In this document: positions 7,463-13,049 of the stretch, piece after piece
How the letters are laid out: every line of letters begins with the position of its first letter
Numbering within the stretch: position 1 is the first letter of the stretch
The notes under the pieces: model-generated
The model's database searches: none
What the model saw: the letters and a program-made list of their open reading frames with translations, nothing else
Told to the model about the DNA's origin: nothing
Origin: a bacterium
Lineage (GTDB): Bacteria; Bacteroidota; Bacteroidia; NS11-12g; UBA955
Direction: 5' to 3'
Assembly: GCA_029945665.1 (NCBI GenBank)
Contig: JAQSCZ010000025.1
Location: 1-40,603, forward strand
Length of the DNA: 40,603 bases
Made by a program: the position numbers and the translations under genes

Positions 7463-8587
7463 TCAAAATCGCTGCCCATGGGTTAAGGCAATTAGTTTTT
7501 GAAGAAGTCTTGGTGAAGTTTGCAATAACTTAAGCGTTAGGTGTGTTATTTGATTTTGACCCAAAAGTTTTTGCAAATAATAACCAGCTTTGATGCGTTT
7601 CTCAAAGTTCTGATTCCACTTGGGTTGGTATAAATAAATTGCTTCAGGTTTCGAGATTTCCAATTGCAAATACAGGTTTAAAATAGGGGCCAATAGATAC
7701 GAAGCCCGCATCGCCATACTCATTCCATTGCCGCATAATGGAGCAATGGCTCCTGCAGCATCGCCCAACAAAAAAACACCATTGGCGTATGAGGCCTTTT
7801 TATTGAAAGTAACTTGACTAATAGTCAATGGTTTTTCATATAAGAATTTTGAATCTTGAAATATCGCTTTTAAATATGGGTTTTTGTATAAGATATTCTC
7901 TTCGAGTTGCTTTATATTATTATTGCTATTGTTTAAATTTTTGGCAGTAGTCAAATAGCATAAACAATAGGTATCATTGTCAACTTTTGATATACCACAA
8001 TAACCATCTTTAAAATTGTGCAATTCAATTCGATTGTCGGCTAGTTTTGTTTTGATATGATACTTAACACCTATGTAATTTGTGGATTGCAGATCTAATG
8101 CCTTTTCAATAAACTTAGGATTGTGTCTTCCATAACTACCGCAAACAACCTTTGAACCAAATTGGCCATTTGAGGTTTCAATTAAAGAACCACCTTCAAC
8201 TTTTTCAACGTTATTTACTTTGCAATTCTGCAAAACTTTAACACCATTTTTTTCAGCAATTTTCAATAATTCAGAATCTAATGTAAAACGACTGATTCCA
8301 AACCCACCCATTTTAAGTGGAGCTTCGAGCATAAATCCTTTGGTAGATGAAACACCCAATTGATTTATTTGTGGTAAATTCATGCCAGATAATGGCAAGC
8401 CAAGACCTTCCAAAAAACTCCAACTCTCATTGGATATATACTCACCACACACCTTATGAAAGGGGTATTCATTCTTTTCAAATAATACAACAGAATGTTG
8501 GAGCTTTGCCATTTGAATGGCCAAACACAAGCCTGCCAAACCTCCACCAATAATGGCACAATCATATTTATTTAATTCATTCACCAT
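7463..8587 (-). CDS. FAD-dependent oxidoreductase of the polyketide unit (374 aa)
   Basis: Class A flavoprotein of the geranylgeranyl-reductase / aromatic-hydroxylase type. An N-terminal Rossmann motif AIIGGGLAGLCLA binds the FAD adenosine phosphate, and KVCGEYIS near residue 45 is typical of the reductase branch. The second FAD motif GVFLLGDAAGAIAPLCGNGM lies near 270-290. It may hydroxylate the polyketide ring to a hydroquinone/quinone or reduce an isoprenoid chain. Start: ATG at 8587 (MVNELNKYD) overlaps the methyltransferase gene by 11 nt; an ATG at 8602 adds five residues (MKLLF) and is possible. It is the last gene of UbiA-PKS-MT-FAD, ends convergent with the Omp28-like gene 28 bp away, and has no strong terminator. 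The gene order PKS-methyltransferase-flavoprotein resembles srsABC of Streptomyces griseus (phenolic lipid quinones). Confidence 0.85.
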   Translation of the reverse strand: MVNELNKYDCAIIGGGLAGLCLAIQMAKLQHSVVLFEKNEYPFHKVCGEYISNESWSFLEGLGLPLSGMNLPQINQLGVSSTKGFMLEAPLKMGGFGISRFTLDSELLKIAEKNGVKVLQNCKVNNVEKVEGGSLIETSNGQFGSKVVCGSYGRHNPKFIEKALDLQSTNYIGVKYHIKTKLADNRIELHNFKDGYCGISKVDNDTYCLCYLTTAKNLNNSNNNIKQLEENILYKNPYLKAIFQDSKFLYEKPLTISQVTFNKKASYANGVFLLGDAAGAIAPLCGNGMSMAMRASYLLAPILNLYLQLEISKPEAIYLYQPKWNQNFEKRIKAGYYLQKLLGQNQITHLTLKLLQTSPRLLQKLIALTHGQRF

Positions 8588-9269
8588 AAACAATAACTTC
8601 ATGCCTGAAGGCCCATTTGCCAGTCACAGAATATTTTTTTGCTTTTGAATGCACAAGCATCAATTCCCATTCACGTTTTTTAAAACCTCTTAATACCGAC
8701 AAGGGTGCATCGTTTTTTACCAAATACGACTTTGAAAATAATGCAGTTAATATTTTTATTGCAAAATAAGCGATAGGGTTACGCTCAAGATCATTTACAA
8801 TGAGTGTAATTTTATTTAACACGCAAAATTCAATCAACTCAGCTATTTCATTTTCGCTTAGATGGTGACAAAATAAACTGGCGTGGATGACATCGACTTT
8901 AGGTATATAATCTAAAATACTTCTGTAATCATCACATATAAAAGTGATTTCAGTATTATTGTTTTCTAAAGAATAATCAACACAAGTTTGCTTTAAGTCA
9001 ATCCCATAAAGTTTTAAGTCCAAATTCCGTTTTAAACTCCATTTTTGTATTTGCTTTAAGGTATCTCCTCCTCCACTTCCAATGTCTACTAAAACAATTG
9101 TCTGCTTACCATGGAGCACTTTTTTTAAAGCATCAAATGTTATTTTATAACCGCCTAACCAATTATTGATGGTGTTCAGTTCATATAAATTTCTATAAAG
9201 ATCAGCCTGAGGTATAATGTCCCCATCTAATAGTTCTTTCTTATGCGACCTTTGTTTAAACATATTCAA
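8577..9269 (-). CDS. Class I SAM-dependent methyltransferase of the polyketide unit (230 aa)
   Basis: Rossmann-fold methyltransferase. Motif I is VLVDIGSGGGDTL (about 59-71), motif II the acidic LYGIDLK near 88-94, then CDDYRSI, and VDVIHASLFCHHL as motif IV/post-IV. Expected to O- or C-methylate the polyketide product of the neighbouring PKS. Start ATG at 9269 (MNMFKQRS) or 9263. It overlaps the PKS stop by 14 nt and the FAD gene start by 11 nt, so translation is coupled. It is a soluble class I enzyme. As far as I recall, SrsB, the methyltransferase in the analogous Streptomyces unit, is an integral-membrane ICMT-type enzyme; the resemblance is thus of gene order and logic rather than orthology. 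C-terminal half GKWAFRHEVIVYGE is short and basic. Confidence 0.85.
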   Translation of the reverse strand: MNMFKQRSHKKELLDGDIIPQADLYRNLYELNTINNWLGGYKITFDALKKVLHGKQTIVLVDIGSGGGDTLKQIQKWSLKRNLDLKLYGIDLKQTCVDYSLENNNTEITFICDDYRSILDYIPKVDVIHASLFCHHLSENEIAELIEFCVLNKITLIVNDLERNPIAYFAIKILTALFSKSYLVKNDAPLSVLRGFKKREWELMLVHSKAKKYSVTGKWAFRHEVIVYGE

Positions 9270-10344
9270 GTTGCATTGTTTCGATACTTAACCCCGGACC
9301 AAAAGCGGCTGTAAATATTTTTCTACCAAAAGGATTCGTTTTGTTCATTTCTATGACCTGCTTTAAAACAAACAAAACTGTGGGAGAAGACATGTTTCCA
9401 AAATTGTTAAGAACATCATAAGACTGTTGCAATTGTTCCTTTGATAAATCAAGCGATTTTCTAAAATCGTCTAATATTTTTTTACCTCCTGGATGTACCG
9501 CCCAAAAATCTACATCTTTACTATTTACGCCAATAGAATCGAATAGTTCCTTTATACTGCCGTTAATTAATTGAGAAACATACGAGGTTAAATTAATTAC
9601 AAAGCCTTTATCTGAAATATGCCAAGCCATCTCATCTACCCCTTTGTGCAACAAATTAGAATGAAAGGCCTTTATCTCAATGGCTGGGTAGTATGGCGGC
9701 TTGGGCCTTGAACTACTCACGATCATAGCAGCACTGCCATCGCCAAACAAAGCAGTTGATATGATATAGTCGTCGCTATATTTTTTTTGAAAGTGAATGG
9801 TAGATAGCTCAGTGCATACGATAAGTACATTCGCCTTAGGGTTTGTTTTACAAATATAGTCTGCGTTTTTTAATGCTAAAATGGCGGCATTACAACCCAT
9901 AAAATTAACACTATTTCTTTCAATTTTTGGATTTAGTCCCAATTCTCTAACAATCTCAATATCTAATCCTGGAGCTGAAAGTCCGGTGCAAGTAACCGTA
10001 ATAATATGGGTAATAGAATGCTTGATAGATTCAAAATCTATGATTTTTTTAATTGCATCAATGGATAAAGTGCAAGCATGTTTTTTAAATAAATCCATTC
10101 TTTCACTAATACTAGGCTCAGGTTCTAAAAATCTATTTTTAGGAAAAAATTCAAAATCAGCCGCATCCTTACTAAAATCATTTAATACAGAATAGCGTGT
10201 TTTTATGGATGCTCGCGATGCAACAGTTGTTATTTTCCGTTTGATATTTTCATCGTCTGTTGAATTTCGATAAAAATTCGCAATGGTATCCTGCGTATGC
10301 TTAAACTCAGGAACAGCCGTTTGAATATCAATAATATAGCTCAA
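9256..10344 (-). CDS. Type III polyketide synthase, chalcone/alkylresorcinol synthase-like (362 aa)
   Basis: Homodimeric ketosynthase that extends an acyl-CoA starter with malonyl-type units and cyclises it to a resorcinol, pyrone or acylphloroglucinol. All catalytic residues are present: Cys151 in NFMGCNAA, His284 in WAVHPGGKK, Asn317 in NNFGNMSSPT. The family loop GFGPG appears as AFGPG (347-351). Length is normal. Lower-eukaryote- and bacteria-type motifs (TVTCTGLSAPGLDIE, 117-130) favour the bacterial alkylresorcinol/alkylpyrone group over plant CHS, but starter and product cannot be read from sequence. It starts 1 nt after the UbiA stop and overlaps the methyltransferase by 14 nt: second gene of the operon driven from 11489-11496. 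Confidence 0.95.
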   Translation of the reverse strand: MSYIIDIQTAVPEFKHTQDTIANFYRNSTDDENIKRKITTVASRASIKTRYSVLNDFSKDAADFEFFPKNRFLEPEPSISERMDLFKKHACTLSIDAIKKIIDFESIKHSITHIITVTCTGLSAPGLDIEIVRELGLNPKIERNSVNFMGCNAAILALKNADYICKTNPKANVLIVCTELSTIHFQKKYSDDYIISTALFGDGSAAMIVSSSRPKPPYYPAIEIKAFHSNLLHKGVDEMAWHISDKGFVINLTSYVSQLINGSIKELFDSIGVNSKDVDFWAVHPGGKKILDDFRKSLDLSKEQLQQSYDVLNNFGNMSSPTVLFVLKQVIEMNKTNPFGRKIFTAAFGPGLSIETMQLEYV

Positions 10345-10345
10345 A

Positions 10346-11263
10346 TTAAAACTTCAAATAGATAAATAAAAGGAAACATGAATTCATGCAAACAGCCGCA
10401 ATTAGATTCATCCGCATTGTGTTTTTAAAACTAGCTTCCGCTTTGTTTTTATTTACTCTTATAGCCCAATACAAAAAATAAAAAACTATGGGTAGAAAAA
10501 ATACCTGGAGTATATAGAATAAATGACTGTTGTTGTTTTGTATAAAATAGAAATAGTAAAAAACATTACACAGTGCAAACATAACAGCTGTGAAAATAAA
10601 CGTTCCCTTGTATCCTAATTGATAACTTAAGGTTATTACACCATCTTTTAAATCCTCCTGGTGCTGATAAATTTGGGTAAGTGGGTATGCTCCGGCTATT
10701 TGCAGTGAACAAGCCAACATAATAAGTGAATTGGCATAGGAAAGATCAAAAGGCAAATCTGAAATTCCAACTGTACTCATAAAGAATGTAAATCCCCCTT
10801 GAAATACAACAACAGTAAGAAAACCAAGAAGCGGATACTTTTTTAATCGTATCTGTTTTGAACTGTACATTCTGGATGCTATGATATAAATAAAAATACT
10901 GGCCGAAAAAAGCCATTTTACAAAAATTAGCGACAAGCCAACCGCTAAAATATCCAGCATTAAAGTAACGTAAAATAAGTGCTCCGTTGGCATTGGAGGC
11001 TTCTCCAAACCTCCGATACTGCCCTCATCTCGATCAATATAACTATTATAACCATTGCTAGCAGGGTATACTAAAAAATGAATAATGAAAAAGGACCAAA
11101 TGGTTGTTTTTAAATTTAATTGACTTGCCTGTCCGATGGCTAACAAAAAAACAGGCATTAACAATAAAGAAAATGGTATCCGAAGAAGTTTAATCGTATT
11201 CTTAACTGTCATCAATAAGCTGTGATGTGGTGATTCATTGCTGTTTTTTACGGTGTGACTCAT
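10346..11263 (-). CDS. UbiA-family prenyltransferase (305 aa)
   Basis: Polytopic membrane enzyme (about eight hydrophobic segments from residue 24 on). The first Asp-rich prenyl-diphosphate/Mg site is NGYNSYIDRDEGS (about 69-81, fitting NxxxDxxD). The second is YQHQEDLKDGVITLSYQLG (about 202-220), matching the UbiA DxxxD-G-x-TL pattern. It would attach an isoprenoid chain to an aromatic acceptor. As first main gene of the unit with a type III PKS, a methyltransferase and a flavoprotein, the acceptor is probably the polyketide ring; a role in ordinary menaquinone or haem A synthesis is less likely here. Predicted message start near 11483 leaves a leader of about 220 nt that contains a possible 43-codon ORF. 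PKS starts 1 nt downstream. Confidence 0.9.
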   Translation of the reverse strand: MSHTVKNSNESPHHSLLMTVKNTIKLLRIPFSLLLMPVFLLAIGQASQLNLKTTIWSFFIIHFLVYPASNGYNSYIDRDEGSIGGLEKPPMPTEHLFYVTLMLDILAVGLSLIFVKWLFSASIFIYIIASRMYSSKQIRLKKYPLLGFLTVVVFQGGFTFFMSTVGISDLPFDLSYANSLIMLACSLQIAGAYPLTQIYQHQEDLKDGVITLSYQLGYKGTFIFTAVMFALCNVFYYFYFIQNNNSHLFYILQVFFLPIVFYFLYWAIRVNKNKAEASFKNTMRMNLIAAVCMNSCFLLFIYLKF

Positions 11264-11347
11264 AACTTAATCAGAATAAGGTTAACATATAAATCCAATA
11301 TTAGTTCACAATTGCATTTGCATTCTATGATGAACATTGTATAATAT

Positions 11348-11479
11348 TTAATAACCATTCTCATTCGCTAGGTATGAATTTGATGATTCCAATTCCAAAA
11401 CTTGATTGGATACCAGATTATTTCTAATAAATTCAACTAGGCCTTTGAAGGCTAAAAAAAAATGGAAGCATAAAGTCAT
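11348..11479 (-). CDS. Possible small leader protein (43 aa) of the polyketide operon
   Basis: An ATG at 11479 opens a 43-codon frame ending TAA at 11348-11350. The protein begins MTLCFHFFLAFKGLVEF and ends NSYLANENGY: a hydrophobic start and a polar Asn/Ser/Glu tail. The ATG is only 9 nt beyond the last G of the activator-controlled -7 element (11489), so the message would be nearly leaderless. It fills much of the otherwise long leader upstream of the UbiA gene (84 nt from its stop to the UbiA ATG). No family is recognised. A chance frame in AT-rich DNA is possible. Confidence 0.35.
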   Translation of the reverse strand: MTLCFHFFLAFKGLVEFIRNNLVSNQVLELESSNSYLANENGY

Positions 11480-11488
11480 TTTGTAATA

Positions 11489-11496
11489 CAAAAGTA
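11489..11496 (-). promoter_or_regulatory. Predicted -7 promoter element TACTTTTG for the UbiA-PKS operon
   Basis: Minus-strand match to TAnnTTTG located by applying the spacing seen at the other two operators. Last G at 11489, predicted start near 11483. The 21-bp spacer to the operator contains TTTG at other phases but no well-placed -33 element. Confidence 0.75.
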
Positions 11497-11517
11497 AATA
11501 ACAAATAGTTTTCAAAC

Positions 11518-11533
11518 TGTCAGCTACACGACA
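11518..11533. promoter_or_regulatory. Crp/Fnr-type operator, site 3 (TGTCAGCTACACGACA)
   Basis: TGTCA-N6-CGACA, the third copy of the palindrome, in the region between the regulator gene (stop at 11542) and the UbiA operon. It is 21 bp upstream of TACTTTTG on the minus strand, the same distance as sites 1 and 2. It matches the site I recall for the CO sensor CooA (TGTCA-N6-CGACA). Confidence 0.8.
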
Positions 11534-11541
11534 TTTGAGAA

Positions 11542-12231
11542 CTATAAACTATCGATGTTAGGAATAATCACCTTTTTGCGTCCTTCATAAATAATTTTAC
11601 CTTCATCTACTAATTTATTGACAATACTTGTTACAGATTGTCTGGATGATGCTGTGTAATCCGCAATTTCTTGATGTGTAAGCATCATCTCCATTTCTAA
11701 CATACCATTCACAACTTTCGCATGGTAGCTCGCATAGCGCTTAAAAAATTCGACAACTCTAGTATTAACATCTTTAAAAACTAAATCCGAATATTTTTGC
11801 TGTAACGAACCCAATTTCTCATTGATTAATAGCGAATATTTAATACTCAAATCCTGATTATTTCTCAAAACGGATTTGAAATCCTCAACGGCAAAACTAC
11901 AAATACTGAGCTTTTTACTGAGCACCACGGCATATTCCTCTTTTATTCTATTATCTGAGCTATTCAGACTGATGTAGCCAAAAATATCATTTTCAGTGAG
12001 AATTTCAGTAATGACTTCCTTTCCTTCATTATTCTGATGACAAATTTTTAGTATACCATGTTTAATCGTATAAAGTCTTTTCTTATCTGAATCTGAAAAG
12101 AAAATAATATCATTTTTATCTCCTTGCTTGAAACTAGACATAATGCAAAGTGCGTCAACATCCTTTTCTGACAATTGATCAAACAATTTGTGACTCTTTA
12201 GATACCAATATTTTATCTCTTCTTTCATCAT
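11542..12231 (-). CDS. Crp/Fnr-family transcriptional regulator (229 aa)
   Basis: N-terminal cyclic-nucleotide-binding-type beta-roll (about 15-115), dimer helix (about 125-160) and C-terminal winged helix. The HTH is LTHQEIADYTASSRQSVTSI (184-203), and R197-Q198 align with Arg180-Glu181 of E. coli CRP. The recognition helix SSRQSVTSIVNKL closely resembles CooA's SSRQTTSTALNSL as I recall it, in keeping with the TGTCR/CGACA half-sites found in the block. It lacks the FNR cysteine cluster (only Cys29, 64, 111), has no obvious cAMP-binding Arg-Ser signature, and shows no CooA-type haem ligands I can assign, so the signal is unknown. Two adjacent ATGs (12231, 12228); the first overlaps the LysE-family stop by 4 nt. 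No operator was found upstream of the lysE-regulator pair, so autoregulation is not evident. Confidence 0.9.
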   Translation of the reverse strand: MMKEEIKYWYLKSHKLFDQLSEKDVDALCIMSSFKQGDKNDIIFFSDSDKKRLYTIKHGILKICHQNNEGKEVITEILTENDIFGYISLNSSDNRIKEEYAVVLSKKLSICSFAVEDFKSVLRNNQDLSIKYSLLINEKLGSLQQKYSDLVFKDVNTRVVEFFKRYASYHAKVVNGMLEMEMMLTHQEIADYTASSRQSVTSIVNKLVDEGKIIYEGRKKVIIPNIDSL

Positions 12232-12860
12232 AATTTTATCAGCTGCTGTATAGCAATAGCTATGAAGAGAATGCTTAATACTTTGTAATAGTATTTATTA
12301 TTTATGTATTTCAAAACTTTTTCTTTAAATCGATCAATGGTTATAATTATCAAAAGCAATAGGCAAAAAGCACCAAAACCAGCCCCAAAGATATACGCTA
12401 ATTTTTCAATTTCGGATTTTAATATTAAAAATTTAATAGAATTAAAATACACCATCACAAACATCCAATAAGGCAATAATTGAGGGTTTAATCCTGCCAA
12501 TGCAAATCCTTTCATGAAATGCTGACTTTTAGATCCTTCAACCCGAATGTGCAATGATTGTAACTCAACTGGTTTGTGTTTTTTAAAAAAATAGATAACC
12601 CCAACTGTAAAAAGCAAGATGATTAACAAAATTTTGAAGACTAGAAAAAAGCCAGGATTGTTGATAAAATAGGATCCGCAATAGACTGCCAATCCACAAT
12701 AGATAAATTCAGGTATTACGCCTCCAAATGCGACCCAATAAGCATTTGTTCTATTTTTATTTAATGCTGTATTTATAACGAAAATATTGACAGGACCAAG
12801 CTGCAAAGAGCCAATAAAACTAGCCAAAACAGACGCTAAAAAAATTAAAATAAAATTCAC
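12228..12860 (-). CDS. LysE/RhtB-family membrane exporter (210 aa)
   Basis: Six hydrophobic segments and the family N-terminus ASFIGSLQLGPVNIFVINTALNKN (about 14-37), with the conserved Gly-Pro turn, then GGVIPEFIYCGLAVYCG. LysE proteins export amino acids or small metabolites; the substrate here is unknown. Start is GTG at 12860; a TGA lies two codons upstream in frame, and no other good start precedes the first membrane segment. The -7 element TATATTTG (12865-12872) ends only 4 nt before this GTG, so translation may be leaderless. It overlaps the Crp/Fnr regulator by ATGA and forms a two-gene operon with it. Confidence 0.85.
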   Translation of the reverse strand: MNFILIFLASVLASFIGSLQLGPVNIFVINTALNKNRTNAYWVAFGGVIPEFIYCGLAVYCGSYFINNPGFFLVFKILLIILLFTVGVIYFFKKHKPVELQSLHIRVEGSKSQHFMKGFALAGLNPQLLPYWMFVMVYFNSIKFLILKSEIEKLAYIFGAGFGAFCLLLLIIITIDRFKEKVLKYINNKYYYKVLSILFIAIAIQQLIKL

Positions 12861-12864
12861 TAGT

Positions 12865-12895
12865 CAAATATACAATCTTGCTTTTACCTTCCCAA
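12865..12895 (-). promoter_or_regulatory. Predicted promoter of the lysE-regulator operon
   Basis: Minus-strand TTG (12895-12893), 20 nt, then TATATTTG (12872-12865): a good Bacteroidota promoter. The predicted start falls in or at the GTG start codon. Just upstream lies an inverted repeat TCCTATAAA/TTTATAGGA (12917-12925 and 12952-12960) that could be an operator or part of a hairpin. Confidence 0.6.
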
Positions 12896-13002
12896 AAAAC
12901 ACAATCTATGTTATAGTCCTATAAAATAAGGTGTTGTAAAATTGAGTTGTATTTATAGGATTTGAGGAGCTTAAAGTAAATTTCATTTTCTCATGATTAA
13001 AC

Positions 13003-13027
13003 AAAAAAAGGGGCATCAGCCCCTTTT
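13003..13027 (-). terminator. Rho-independent terminator of infB
   Basis: Read on the minus strand: arms AAAAGGGGC and GCCCCTTTT (9 bp) around a 4-nt loop, followed by further T residues (the A run at 13003-13009 on the plus strand). It starts 23 bp past the infB stop. Confidence 0.9.
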
Positions 13028-13049
13028 CCTTTATAATAATAGTTTTATA

